Of a stretch of DNA of 64,000 bases, positions 20,782 through 29,697 are shown in pieces. The position numbers and the translations under genes are program-made. Where the stretch lies: the NCBI RefSeq assembly GCF_001580915.1, contig NZ_LHZQ01000213.1, positions 1 to 64,000 of the forward strand. The letters run 5' to 3'. Origin of the DNA: Acetobacter tropicalis. GTDB lineage: Bacteria; Pseudomonadota; Alphaproteobacteria; Acetobacterales; Acetobacteraceae. Numbering within the stretch: the first letter of the stretch is position 1; each line of letters starts with the position of its first letter. Below the pieces are notes generated by a model. It had not been told where the DNA came from and ran no database searches. It saw only the letters and a program-made list of their open reading frames with translations.

Positions 20782-21775
20782 GCCGGGTGATCACATCATC
20801 CAGATGCACGCCTTCTGCCCGTGCGGCAAACGTGAGCGCCATACGGTGCGCCAGAATGGGGCGGGCAAGGGCAATGACATCATCCAGACTGGGGGAGAGG
20901 CGGCCATCCAGCAGGGCGCGAGCACGGGTGGCGAGCATGAGTGCCTGTGCGGCACGGGGGCCGGGGCCCCAGGCAATCTGGGTGCGCAGGGTTTCATCCT
21001 GCGTGGTTTCCGGGCGCGCGGCACGCACCAGCGCCAGAATAGCATCCACAATTTTTTCGCCTACAGGCAGGGCGCGCACCAGAGCCTGCGCTGCGATCAG
21101 GCTTTCCGCACTCATGATCTGCTGAGGAGGTGTCTGTTCTGCGCCTGTGGTGGCCAGTAGCATGGCGCGTTCAGAGTCCGCATCGGGGAAAGTGAGCGGA
21201 ATTTGTAGCATGAAGCGGTCAAGCTGGGCTTCTGGCAGGGGGTAGGTGCCTTCCTGCTCCAGAGGGTTCTGGGTTGCCAGCACATGGAAGGGTTGGGGCA
21301 GCTTGTGCTCAGCGCCGGCCACGGCCACGCGACGTTCCTGCATGGCTTGGAGCAACGCGGACTGGGTGCGCGGACTGGCACGGTTGATTTCATCAGCCAT
21401 CAGCAACTGGCAGAAAACCGGACCAGGCACAAAACGGAAGCTGCGGTGGCCGGCGGAGTCTTCATCCAGAATTTCGCTGCCTGTGATGTCGGAGGGCATC
21501 AGGTCAGGCGTAAACTGCACGCGCCGGGCATCCAGCCCCAGTACCGTGCCAAGAGTAGTGACCAGAAGGGTCTTGCCTAGGCCAGGTGCACCAACCAGCA
21601 AAGCGTGCCCTCCGGCCAATATGGCGGTAAGCGTCTGGCTGATAACCTTGTCTTGCCCGAAAATTACACGGGATGTTTCCTGCTGCACGGCCTGCAGGTG
21701 AGCGCAAAGGCGGTCAGCCTCTCGCACATCGGGTTGGGTCGGGGCGGGCTGGGGCTGTGTGTCTGATGCGGTCAT
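20762..21775 (-). CDS. MoxR family AAA+ ATPase
   Basis: A 337-residue AAA+ ATPase of the MoxR clade. It has Walker A GAPGLGKT (near residues 77-84), Walker B LLMADEIN with the sensor stretch NRASPRTQSALLQAMQE, and the lid domain with sensor 2 (WGPGPRAAQALMLATRAR). MoxR proteins are chaperone-like ATPases that mature or activate proteins together with VWA-domain partners; in this operon the three genes behind it all carry VWA-like or BatA-like modules. It is the first gene of the operon, divergent from the DUF1285 gene. The protein or complex acted on cannot be named from sequence. Confidence 0.9.
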   Translation of the reverse strand: MTASDTQPQPAPTQPDVREADRLCAHLQAVQQETSRVIFGQDKVISQTLTAILAGGHALLVGAPGLGKTLLVTTLGTVLGLDARRVQFTPDLMPSDITGSEILDEDSAGHRSFRFVPGPVFCQLLMADEINRASPRTQSALLQAMQERRVAVAGAEHKLPQPFHVLATQNPLEQEGTYPLPEAQLDRFMLQIPLTFPDADSERAMLLATTGAEQTPPQQIMSAESLIAAQALVRALPVGEKIVDAILALVRAARPETTQDETLRTQIAWGPGPRAAQALMLATRARALLDGRLSPSLDDVIALARPILAHRMALTFAARAEGVHLDDVITRLVNRLG

Positions 21776-21873
21776 GGGTCCAGTCTGTGCAGATACAGGG
21801 CTTACATCAAGCGGGGTATGATCCCTATATCATTCTCCACGCAGTGAAACAGTCATAACAGGATTATCTGTCA

Positions 21874-22476
21874 GTGCATGATGAAGGCCCATTCCCTGAG
21901 CGCGGGACCCCCTGCCATATTGCAGGACTGGATCCGGCAAAAGCAGGCGCAGAGCCCAGAAAACTGCCGTTTCTGATCCGTCGGGATGGAGTGTGGCTGT
22001 ACCGGGGCACGCCCATAGAGCGCAAGACCATGGTGTGTCTGTTCGGCTCCATGCTGACCAGGGACGAAAATGGCGAATATCTGCTGCGTACCCCTTTTGA
22101 ATCCGGGTCTATTGAGGTGGAAGACGTGCCTTTTCTGGCGGTAGAGCTGGAATGGAAGGGGTGTGGCCGCATGCAGCGCCTGTGTTTTCGCACCAATGTG
22201 GATGAACCTGTGGTGGCCAGCCGTGAGCACCCGATTCGCGCTGTGTGGGATGTACCACCGGATGCGTGCGGAGATGGAGGGTGCCCGCCTTATCTCCTTG
22301 TGCGAGCCGGGGATGGGCGCTTTCCGGTAGAAGCGCGGCTAACCCGCTCCGTGTGGTATGAACTGGCCGCTTTGGCGGAACCAGGCACGTGCAATGGCGT
22401 GCCCTGCATGGGTGTATGGAGTTGCGACTGCTTTTTCCCGCTGGCCCGCTTATGTGCAGAGAGCAAAACGGCGTGA
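21874..22476 (+). CDS. DUF1285 domain protein
   Basis: A 200-residue protein of the DUF1285 family, found beside housekeeping genes in alphaproteobacteria. Recognisable stretches are LPFLIRRDGVWLYRGTPIER near residue 31, followed by LFGSMLTRDENGEYLLRTP, and VDEPVVASREHPIR. It starts at GTG with AGGA 11 bases upstream; no ATG is available before the conserved part. Cys is enriched in the last third, including GDGGCPP and GVWSCDCF. Its 3' end overlaps the cca gene, so the two are probably cotranscribed and coupled. The biochemical role is unknown. Confidence 0.78.
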   Translation: MHDEGPFPERGTPCHIAGLDPAKAGAEPRKLPFLIRRDGVWLYRGTPIERKTMVCLFGSMLTRDENGEYLLRTPFESGSIEVEDVPFLAVELEWKGCGRMQRLCFRTNVDEPVVASREHPIRAVWDVPPDACGDGGCPPYLLVRAGDGRFPVEARLTRSVWYELAALAEPGTCNGVPCMGVWSCDCFFPLARLCAESKTA

Positions 22477-23720
22477 GGGCTGCTGCCCCGAAAACTCTGG
22501 ACGCAGGCAGTGAAGGACTGACACCCGCCCAGCGTCAGGCACTGGTGCAGATATGGGCCGTATTGCCACAGGCCCGTTTGGTGGGTGGTGTGGTGCGGGA
22601 CCTGTTGATCGGTCGGCCCGTGGCGGATGTGGACATAGCAACCCCGGAAACACCGGAGCAGGTACAGGAGACATTAACGGCAGCAGGCATCAAGACGGTG
22701 CCTACCGGCCTGGCACACGGGACAGTCACGGCCGTAATCGCTTCTGCGCCTTATGAAATCACCACCCTGCGGCGGGATCTGGAAACGGATGGCCGTCACG
22801 CTGTAGTGTCTTGGACCACGGACTGGCGGGAGGATGCTGCCCGGCGTGATTTTACCATCAACGCCATGTCACGCAGTCGGGATGGCGCTCTGTATGATTA
22901 TTTTGGCGGCCAGGCTGATCTTGCGCGCGGGCTTGTGCGGTTTGTGGGAGATGCGGGTACCCGCATAGAGGAAGATGCCCTCCGGATTCTGCGCTTTTTT
23001 CGCTTTCAGGGCCGTTATGGCGTAGGGCAGCCCGATGCAGATGCCATGCAGGCCATTATGCAGCGGGTGGAACTGATAACCCGGCTTTCTGTGGAGCGGG
23101 TATGGTCTGAATTGCAACGGATTCTGACTGGCCCCAATGCAGATGGACTGGTGACGATGATGGCACAGGCCGGAGTGCTGTCCGTAATCCTACCGGAAGG
23201 TTTTACGCTTGGCCGGTTTACGGGCCTTGTGCAGGTGGGCGCACCGGCTGATGCGGTGTTGCGTTTGGCTGCTTTGCTGGAGAAGGGCAGAGAGGGGGCG
23301 GCGCAACGCCTCAAACTCTCGCGCGCTGATACGGCGTTTCTGCTGGCTGTGTCCCACGGGCCCGTGCCGGAGGCAGATGCGTCAGATGCAACCCTTCGGC
23401 GCTTTCTGGCCGATGAACCGGCACGCCATCTGGTTGGCCGGACATGGTTGCGGCAGGCCACTCTTCTGGCTGAGGCGCAGGCCAATACGGAAGCAACATC
23501 TTTGCCAGACGCGCAGGCTTTTGCCGCGTTGCGGAAGCGTCTTGAGGCCATGCCGCGCCCTGTTTTTCCGGTAGCCGGACGAGATATTCTGGCCGCAGGC
23601 CATGCGCCCGGCCCTGCGGTGGGGCAGGTGCTTGCACATTTGCGAAACTGGTGGATGGCAGAGGGGTGCACGCCATCCCGCGAGGCCTGTCTGGCGCAGT
23701 TGCAGCATGGTTTTCGGTAA
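22452..23720 (+). CDS. cca: CCA tRNA nucleotidyltransferase / poly(A) polymerase family
   Basis: Adds the 3'-terminal CCA to tRNAs; class II nucleotidyltransferase. The head domain contains the GGxVR motif (LVGGVVRDLLIGRP) with catalytic aspartates in ADVDIATPE, then the RRDFTINAM motif. The neck follows with RIEEDALRILRFFRFQGRYG. The C-terminal half is helical and typical for alphaproteobacterial members. The start is ambiguous. ATG 22452 gives 422 residues and overlaps the DUF1285 gene by 25 bases; GTG 22473 overlaps its stop (GTGA) and would start VRAAAPK. The frame is open to 22389, but the added residues only mirror the DUF1285 coding sequence. Confidence 0.92.
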   Translation: MCREQNGVRAAAPKTLDAGSEGLTPAQRQALVQIWAVLPQARLVGGVVRDLLIGRPVADVDIATPETPEQVQETLTAAGIKTVPTGLAHGTVTAVIASAPYEITTLRRDLETDGRHAVVSWTTDWREDAARRDFTINAMSRSRDGALYDYFGGQADLARGLVRFVGDAGTRIEEDALRILRFFRFQGRYGVGQPDADAMQAIMQRVELITRLSVERVWSELQRILTGPNADGLVTMMAQAGVLSVILPEGFTLGRFTGLVQVGAPADAVLRLAALLEKGREGAAQRLKLSRADTAFLLAVSHGPVPEADASDATLRRFLADEPARHLVGRTWLRQATLLAEAQANTEATSLPDAQAFAALRKRLEAMPRPVFPVAGRDILAAGHAPGPAVGQVLAHLRNWWMAEGCTPSREACLAQLQHGFR

Positions 23721-23786
23721 CAATCGGGAAGGAAAAGATCGCCCCTCTCTTTTACGTGGCGGCAGGAGGCTGGTAGAGGGACGAGC

Positions 23787-25661
23787 ATGACGTCATCTCA
23801 TCCGGTTCCAGTCCAGCCTGTTCAGGCTTCCATTACCGCAGATCCTCCCACGTCCACGGTTCCTGTTGCCATGCAAGGGGAGGCGCAGAAAGCGGGTGGC
23901 AAGACGCCACGCGGCGGCGGACTGGTGCCAGATGATACACGCGTGTTGCTGAAACGCCTGTGGCGGGAGCAGGTGCGCAAACATCCGGGCCGGATTGTTG
24001 CGGTTATTGGGCTGACGGTGCTGACAGCGGCGTTGACGGCCCTTTACCCGCTGGTGATCCAGCGTGCTCTGGACATGTTCTCGGCCCATGATTCGCGCAT
24101 TCTGTATCAGGTGCCATTGCTTGTGGTGATGATTACGGTCTCCAAGGCGTTGGCTCAGTATGCGCAGACACTGGCCGCGCAGGGGCTGGTTCTAGTCGTG
24201 ATTCGCGGCTTGCAGGGCGAGATGTTTGACCATCTGGTGCAAACGGACATCACCCGGATAGAGCGAGAGCCCCCAGCCAAACTCGCAGCTCGCTTCACGA
24301 CGGATGCTGTCTCTATTCGGGAAGCCATGATCCGCGCCGTGAACTCGCTGGGGGATGTGGTGACCGTGGTGGGGCTGATTGCCTCCATGTTCTATATGGA
24401 TTGGGAACTCAGCCTGATTGCTGGCCTGCTGTATCCCATTGCTGCGGTTCCTATCCAGAAACTGGGCAAGCGGGTGCGCCGTGCTTCAGGCGGTATGCAG
24501 GAGAGAATCGGCGAGACCGCCGCTTTCCTGACAGAAAGCTTTGCGCAGGCGCGCACCGTGCGGGTGTATCGGATGGAGCAGCGCGAAAAAGCACGTGCCG
24601 CTTTGTCCTTTGATCATCTGTATCAGGCCATGCTGCGCATTACCCGTGGCCGGGCGCGTGTTGATCCGTTGCTGGAGGCTCTCGGCGGATCTGCAGTGGC
24701 GGCGGTGTTGGGGTTTGCCGGCTGGCGTGCCGCTATGGGGGGCGCAACGCTGGGTGATTTTTCAGGCTTTGTGGCGGCTCTTTTGCTGGCAGCCCGGCCA
24801 TTGCGGGCGTTGGGCGCGCTGAATGCGGCCTTGCAGGAAGGTCTGGCAGGGCTTGTGCGCGTCTTTGACGTTATTGATGAAAAACCCGCTGTGACGGAAC
24901 AGCCCAATGCCGTTCCTCTCCCGCCCGGCCGTGGAGAGCTGGTATTTGAAAATGTGGGTTTTGTGTACCCAGATGGCCGCGTTGGGTTGGACGGGCTGAG
25001 CTTCAAGGTAAAGCCCGGGCAGACGGTTGCGCTGGTAGGGCTTTCCGGGGCGGGTAAATCCACAGCACTTTCTCTTATCCCTCGGCTGCATGATGTCACA
25101 TCAGGCCGTATTCTGCTGGATGGTGAAGATTTGCGGGCCTTGACGCTGGAGAGCCTGCGGGATGCCATAGCGTATGTTAGTCAGGACCCTCTGCTGTTTG
25201 ATTTCTCCGTGCGGGACAACATTCAGATTGGAAAACCCGGAGCGCGGGAAGAAGCTGTGGAAGAAGCAGCCCGTGCAGCAGCAGCAGAACCCTTTATTCT
25301 CGCATTGCCCAACGGTTACAGCACCAGTGTAGGGCCAGGCGGGCAGCGGCTTTCCGGTGGGCAGAGGCAGCGTGTGGCATTGGCGCGCGCCTTGCTGCGT
25401 GATCCCCGCCTGCTGCTGCTGGATGAAGCCACAAGTGCTCTGGACAGTGAGAATGAAGCTGCGGTGCAGGATGCGCTGGCCCGGATGCGGCAGGCCCGCA
25501 CAACCATTATTGTGGCGCATCGCCTCTCTACCGTGCGGTCTGCTGATCTTGTGATCGTCATGAAGGAAGGGCGGGCCGTGGAGTGCGGCACGCATGATGA
25601 GCTGATTGAGCAGGATGGGTTGTATGCGCGGCTGGTGCGGACCCAGGGGCTTGAGCGCTGA
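23787..25661 (+). CDS. ABC exporter, fused permease and ATPase (MsbA-like)
   Basis: A 624-residue half-transporter that should dimerise in the inner membrane and export a lipid, drug or peptide. A long N-terminal tail (about 75 residues, Pro/Gln-rich, then basic) precedes six membrane helices. The nucleotide-binding domain has Walker A GLSGAGKST (about residue 417), the Q-loop YVSQDPLLF, signature LSGGQRQRVALARALL, Walker B LLLLDEATSALDSE and the H-loop IIVAHRLSTV. Complete and intact. It begins 66 bases after cca and may be expressed with it. Members of this type are often annotated as lipid A or multidrug exporters; the substrate is not deducible. Confidence 0.9.
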   Translation: MTSSHPVPVQPVQASITADPPTSTVPVAMQGEAQKAGGKTPRGGGLVPDDTRVLLKRLWREQVRKHPGRIVAVIGLTVLTAALTALYPLVIQRALDMFSAHDSRILYQVPLLVVMITVSKALAQYAQTLAAQGLVLVVIRGLQGEMFDHLVQTDITRIEREPPAKLAARFTTDAVSIREAMIRAVNSLGDVVTVVGLIASMFYMDWELSLIAGLLYPIAAVPIQKLGKRVRRASGGMQERIGETAAFLTESFAQARTVRVYRMEQREKARAALSFDHLYQAMLRITRGRARVDPLLEALGGSAVAAVLGFAGWRAAMGGATLGDFSGFVAALLLAARPLRALGALNAALQEGLAGLVRVFDVIDEKPAVTEQPNAVPLPPGRGELVFENVGFVYPDGRVGLDGLSFKVKPGQTVALVGLSGAGKSTALSLIPRLHDVTSGRILLDGEDLRALTLESLRDAIAYVSQDPLLFDFSVRDNIQIGKPGAREEAVEEAARAAAAEPFILALPNGYSTSVGPGGQRLSGGQRQRVALARALLRDPRLLLLDEATSALDSENEAAVQDALARMRQARTTIIVAHRLSTVRSADLVIVMKEGRAVECGTHDELIEQDGLYARLVRTQGLER

Positions 25662-25702
25662 GGCCGCGTCATCAGCCTTCTGGAAAGTATAAAAGCAGTT
25701 TT

Positions 25703-25772
25703 AAAGAGGCTTTGAGAGCTGGCGGCTAGGCGGTGGCCAGCCTTACCGGGCGGCCTTAAGTCTCTTTTTCTT
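25703..25772 (+). terminator. Possible terminator after the ABC exporter gene
   Basis: Arms 25703-25712 and 25758-25767 pair with one G.U, enclosing a GC-rich inner region, and the right arm runs into a T-rich tract. The large loop makes this weaker than a textbook terminator. Confidence 0.45.
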
Positions 25773-25857
25773 TTCCACCGTGGTCCTCGGTTTTTTGCTC
25801 AAACGTATGCCCACGGCATGAAGTCCGCTTGATGCTGTCTCATGATCGTGTCACATA

Positions 25858-25878
25858 CTGACCGAACCGATCGGTCAG
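25858..25878. promoter_or_regulatory. TetR-type operator ahead of emrAB
   Basis: CTGACCGA and TCGGTCAG form a perfect 8-bp inverted repeat with a 5-base spacer, and the core ACCGATCGGT is itself a 10-bp palindrome. Such ACCG/CGGT palindromes are typical targets of TetR-family repressors. It lies 62 bases before the emrA start, where it could block transcription. No TetR gene is next to it, so the regulator must be encoded elsewhere. Confidence 0.7.
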
Positions 25879-25940
25879 CCGATACCCCTGCGGGTGAAGT
25901 GGCTGCTGAATGAGTATGCGTTTGATGGACAGGGAACAGG

Positions 25941-27116
25941 ATGGCCGACGACCATAACGAACAGGCTGAAGCCGCATCTGAAACCGGCGCCAAGCCATCC
26001 GAAAAAAAGAAAAGCGCGCGCGGCAAGATTATTCTGACAATCGTAATCGTGGTGTTGGCGATTGCCGCTGGTGTTTACTGGTTTCTGACCCGCAATGAGG
26101 TGGAAACGGATGATGCCTTTACCGCAGGCCGCTCCATTTCCGTGGCGCCCCATGTAGCCGGCTACGTGACCGAACTGCTGGTGAACGATAACCAGTTTGT
26201 TCGCAAAGGGCAGTTGCTGGCCCGTATTGACCCGCGTGACTGGAAAGCCGCACGGGACAAGGCTGCCGCCTCCCTCATCCGGGCGCAGGCTGCCAGGCAA
26301 GGTGCGGACATGCTGCATCAGGTAGCGGCTCTGGAGTTCCCCGGTAGGCTGACCCAGGCACAGGGGAACCTTGCAGCGGCCAAGGCGCAAGTGTTCAAGG
26401 CGGAAGCCGATTACAAGCGGCAGCGCTCCGTAGAACGGGCAGCTACGTCCCAGCAGGATATTGATTACGCCCGCGCGGCGCTGGATGCGGCCAAGGCGCA
26501 GGTTATGGAAGCGCAGGGTGCGGTGCAGACCGCCATGCCGGTTCTGCCAAACATTGAAAACACCAAAATTCAGGTCAGCCAGCAGGAAGGGCAGGTGCGC
26601 TACGCTCAGGCCGAACTGGACAGCGCTGACCTGAACCTTGAATGGACGGAAATTCGCGCGCCGCATGATGGCTGGATCTCCCAGCGTAATGTGGAGCAGG
26701 GAAATTACGTTTCAGCCGGTCAGCACATTTTCTCCATTGTGGAGCCGGAAGTGTGGGTGGTGGCCAACTACAAGGAAACGCAGATCACCCGCATGCGCCC
26801 TGGCCAGAAGGTGGATATCAAGGTGGACGCCTATTCCTCCATCAAGCTGCATGGTCATATTGATTCTTTGCAAAAGGGAACCGGTGCCACGTTCAGCGCC
26901 TTTCCGCCTGAAAACGCGACGGGTAACTACGTGAAAATTGTGCAGCGCGTGCCGGTGAAGATCGTGATTGATGAAGGGCTGGACCCCAACCATCAGCTTG
27001 CTCTGGGGCTTTCCGTTGTGCCTGTTGTGCATGTGGATACTCCCGGACAGCCGGACGGTGTGCCGCAGAACAACACAGACGCACGCACACCAGAGCATGA
27101 GCCCGCCGCGCAATGA
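25941..27116 (+). CDS. emrA: HlyD/EmrA-type membrane fusion protein of an efflux pump
   Basis: A 391-residue periplasmic adaptor for the MFS exporter encoded next. A charged, Lys-rich cytosolic tail (about residues 1-30) precedes one membrane helix (IILTIVIVVLAIAAGVYWFL). The motif NEVETDDAFTAGR is characteristic of EmrA-type adaptors. A lipoyl half-motif (VAPHVAGYVTELLV, NQFVRKGQLLARID), an Ala-rich coiled-coil hairpin (about 110-215) and the closing half (IRAPHDGWISQRNVEQGNYV) follow. Its TGA overlaps the emrB ATG (ATGA). A palindromic operator upstream suggests TetR-type repression. No outer-membrane channel gene is adjacent, so a shared one is likely used. Confidence 0.9.
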   Translation: MADDHNEQAEAASETGAKPSEKKKSARGKIILTIVIVVLAIAAGVYWFLTRNEVETDDAFTAGRSISVAPHVAGYVTELLVNDNQFVRKGQLLARIDPRDWKAARDKAAASLIRAQAARQGADMLHQVAALEFPGRLTQAQGNLAAAKAQVFKAEADYKRQRSVERAATSQQDIDYARAALDAAKAQVMEAQGAVQTAMPVLPNIENTKIQVSQQEGQVRYAQAELDSADLNLEWTEIRAPHDGWISQRNVEQGNYVSAGQHIFSIVEPEVWVVANYKETQITRMRPGQKVDIKVDAYSSIKLHGHIDSLQKGTGATFSAFPPENATGNYVKIVQRVPVKIVIDEGLDPNHQLALGLSVVPVVHVDTPGQPDGVPQNNTDARTPEHEPAAQ

Positions 27117-28690
27117 GCGGGCAGGCCGACGCCGCAGCTGCGGGGTGGAAGCCCCGCCATAATCCATGGACAGTCGCTTTTGTGGTGACAATGGCGGCGT
27201 TCATGGAAATTCTGGATACGACCATCGTCAACGTCTCGCTGCCGCATATCGCGGGTAGCCTGTCCAGCACGTATGATGATGCAACGTGGACGCTGACGGC
27301 CTATCTTGTTGCCAATGGCATTGTGCTCACCATTTCCGGGTGGTTGGGAAAAGTCTTCGGGCGCAAGCGCTACTTCATGATCTGTATCGTGATGTTCACG
27401 GTCTCCTCCTTCCTGTGCGGCATGGCGACGAGTCTGGTGGAACTGATCCTGTTCCGCATGATGCAGGGCTTTTTTGGGGGCGGCCTTCAGCCCAATCAGC
27501 AGTCCATCATTCTGGACAGTTTCCCGCCTGAAAAACGGGCGGCTGCGTTTGGCCTGACCGCCATTGCCGCCGTGGTGGGGCCGGTTATCGGTCCGACGCT
27601 GGGTGGCTGGATTACGGATAATTTCTCCTGGCGCTGGATTTTCTTTATCAACGTACCCTTCGGTTTTCTGACAACAGTTGGGGTTGCGACCGTTGTGGAA
27701 GATCCTCCCTGGGCACAAAAGCGCAATGCGCCGATTGATATTATCGGTATTGGTCTGATTACGCTGGGCTTCAGTTGCCTTGAAGTGATGGTGGACCGTG
27801 GTGAGGATGCTGACTGGTTTGGCTCCAATTTCATTCGTGTCATGGGCGTTCTGGCGGTTATCGGGCTGGTGGGTGCGGTCTTGTGGCTTTTGCATACGGA
27901 TCGTCCCGCGGTGGATCTGCGCGTGTTCAAGGATCGCAATTTTGCAGTCGGCACGGCGTTGATGGGGGCCATGGGGGCATTGCTTTATGCCTCCGCCATT
28001 ATTGTTCCGCAGTTTGCTCAGCAGGTGATGGGGTACACAGCCACGCTCTCCGGCCTGATTCTCTCGCCCGGTGGTATTGCGGTGATCATTCTGATTCCCA
28101 TTGTCGGCAAGCTCATGACGCTGATGAGCGTGCGTAGTGTGATTGCCCTGGGGTTTGGCTTGATGGGGCTGGCGCTGTTCAGTTCCGCCAATCTGGTGCC
28201 CTTGCTGGACTTCAAGCATCTTGTGCTGTTCCGCATGAGCCAGACGGCCTGCCTGGCTTTTCTGTTCGTGCCGCTTTCAACTATTGCGTATTCGACCATT
28301 CCGGAACGCCTGAATGCGGATGCATCGGCTCTTTTCAGTATGTCCCGAAACGTGTTGGGGTCTCTGGCTATTTCGGGCGCCACAGCCTTGCTGATGGAGC
28401 GGAAACAGGCGCATCAGGCGCATATGGTGCATTGGATGACCCCGTATCATCAACCTTATAATGATTACTTTGATCAGGCCAAAACCGTGGCGCAGGCGCG
28501 TGGTGCAACCGAGCATGCGGCAGAAGGCATTGCCCAGCATGTGCAGTATCTGGAATTTACCCGGCAGGTCGCTATGCTGACCTACAATGAAGTGTTCATG
28601 ATTCTAGGGATTGGCGCGTTCTTGTGCATCCCTTTCTGCTTCCTGTTCACCCCGATCAGGGGCGGAGGAAAGCCCGGAGCGGCGCACTAA
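27113..28690 (+). CDS. emrB: DHA2-family MFS drug exporter (EmrB-like)
   Basis: A 525-residue proton-coupled exporter with fourteen predicted membrane helices. TM1 carries motif D1 as FMEILDTTIVNVSLPHIAG (residues about 30-48), the loop after TM2 has GWLGKVFGRKRYF, and TM5 has the antiporter motif (VVGPVIGPTLGGW). A long periplasmic loop before the last helix contains the residues around HQAHMVHWMTPYHQPYND, as usual for EmrB. It is coupled to emrA by a 4-base overlap, and together they should form an EmrAB-type pump with an outer-membrane channel made elsewhere. A terminator follows at once. Confidence 0.92.
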   Translation: MSGQADAAAAGWKPRHNPWTVAFVVTMAAFMEILDTTIVNVSLPHIAGSLSSTYDDATWTLTAYLVANGIVLTISGWLGKVFGRKRYFMICIVMFTVSSFLCGMATSLVELILFRMMQGFFGGGLQPNQQSIILDSFPPEKRAAAFGLTAIAAVVGPVIGPTLGGWITDNFSWRWIFFINVPFGFLTTVGVATVVEDPPWAQKRNAPIDIIGIGLITLGFSCLEVMVDRGEDADWFGSNFIRVMGVLAVIGLVGAVLWLLHTDRPAVDLRVFKDRNFAVGTALMGAMGALLYASAIIVPQFAQQVMGYTATLSGLILSPGGIAVIILIPIVGKLMTLMSVRSVIALGFGLMGLALFSSANLVPLLDFKHLVLFRMSQTACLAFLFVPLSTIAYSTIPERLNADASALFSMSRNVLGSLAISGATALLMERKQAHQAHMVHWMTPYHQPYNDYFDQAKTVAQARGATEHAAEGIAQHVQYLEFTRQVAMLTYNEVFMILGIGAFLCIPFCFLFTPIRGGGKPGAAH

Positions 28691-28702
28691 GTCCTGTATT
28701 GA

Positions 28703-28734
28703 AAAGCCCGTCAGACCAGTCTGGCGGGTTTTTT
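28703..28734 (+). terminator. Rho-independent terminator of emrAB
   Basis: A 9-bp GC-rich stem (one G.U pair) with a 4-base loop at about 28707-28728 is followed by a run of T. It starts 17 bases beyond the emrB stop. Confidence 0.85.
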
Positions 28735-29184
28735 ATATGCCCATGGGTGGAAGGGGCGCAGCGGTATGAGGTCGATCTTTATGTCGGCCAGCCAGAGTGT
28801 GGGGCGTAATCAGAGCAATGGCTATGCGGTTTGACTATAGGGCTTTCATCTCGGCGCATACCCAGAGGTAGAGAAAGGCCATGGTTCCAGTGGGCACTCT
28901 ATGTCACCCCCATTAACCCTTGGTATCATCTGAAAAATAGAAGGGGGATGTTCTTATTGCAGCGGGGGATGGCTGCTGTTGAACGTGAGATCATGCCGAG
29001 GCACGGAGGCTGTTTGAAAGGCGGGGCTGGCAGGACAACTTGTGGTGGTGATCGAAGGGGTATTTACCCCACGATGAATCAACATCCGGCCTCTCTGGGC
29101 GCTTTTCCGGCCTTCACGCTTTCTCGCCAGCCTCACACGGCTGCGCTTTCAAAAAGCGTCAAAGCCCGATGGAAGGGGAGTGGC
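28735..29184. other. Intergenic region between emrB and rppH (convergent)
   Basis: About 450 bases with no recognisable gene. A longer plus-strand open frame enters it at 28831 but continues as the antisense of rppH and is not credible. A small perfect hairpin (6-bp arms 29057-29062 and 29065-29070, TT loop) and a weak one at 29143-29159 that could end the rppH transcript on the minus strand are the only structures I see. The region could hide a small RNA, but nothing in it supports one. Confidence 0.45.
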
Positions 29185-29694
29185 TTAGCTTGCGTGGGTG
29201 AAAGGCTCGAAGTCCTGCACCAGCTTTTCGTAAATGGGCTTTTTGAAGCCCACGTTCCGTTGGGGCAGGGACGCGAGGTCTACCCACTGGAAGGCATCAA
29301 ATTCCGGCGGGTTTTGCAGGTTCAGATTGATGTCCTGATCTGTGCCGGTGAAGGCAAGCGCAAACCATTTCTGTGTTTGCCCGCGATACTTGCCGCCCAA
29401 TGCCTTGCCAATCAGATTTTCAGGCAGATCATAGGCAATCCATTCTGGATGCTCTTTCAGAATGTGCAGTGTGTCCGTGCCAATTTCTTCCTGCACTTCA
29501 CGCAGCACGGCAGCTTCAGGTGTTTCGCCTTCGTCTATGCCGCCCTGCGGGCATTGCCATACGCCTTCTGAAAGGGGACCGCCCACGCCGGGCATATCCG
29601 TGCGGCGGGCGATAAAGACTTTGCCGTCTGCACGGAAAATAAGGGCTCCTACATTTGGACGGTAGGGCAGACTATTAGGAGAAAGAACTGTCAT
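29185..29694 (-). CDS. rppH: RNA 5'-pyrophosphohydrolase (Nudix)
   Basis: Removes pyrophosphate from the 5' end of mRNAs, which starts their decay. The 169-residue protein begins LPYRPNVGALIFRADGKVFIA and contains the Nudix box GGIDEGETPEAAVLREVQEE with the catalytic glutamates. The family motif WQCPQGGIDEGE precedes it, and WFALAFTG and FDAFQWVDL are typical of RppH. It is the last gene of the gpmI-envC-ctpA-deacetylase-rppH cluster, 3 bases after the stop of the deacetylase-like gene. The name is secure on domain layout and length. Confidence 0.93.
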   Translation of the reverse strand: MTVLSPNSLPYRPNVGALIFRADGKVFIARRTDMPGVGGPLSEGVWQCPQGGIDEGETPEAAVLREVQEEIGTDTLHILKEHPEWIAYDLPENLIGKALGGKYRGQTQKWFALAFTGTDQDINLNLQNPPEFDAFQWVDLASLPQRNVGFKKPIYEKLVQDFEPFTHAS

Positions 29695-29697
29695 GGC

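Noticed and set aside
26993-28219. A 408-codon minus-strand open frame across emrA-emrB
   Set aside because: Composition is rich in His, Gln, Asn and Arg and it lies opposite clearly coding emrB; treated as a shadow.
28831-29571. A 246-codon plus-strand open frame between emrB and rppH
   Set aside because: Its second half is antisense to rppH, which has an intact Nudix box; the first half shows no coding features.
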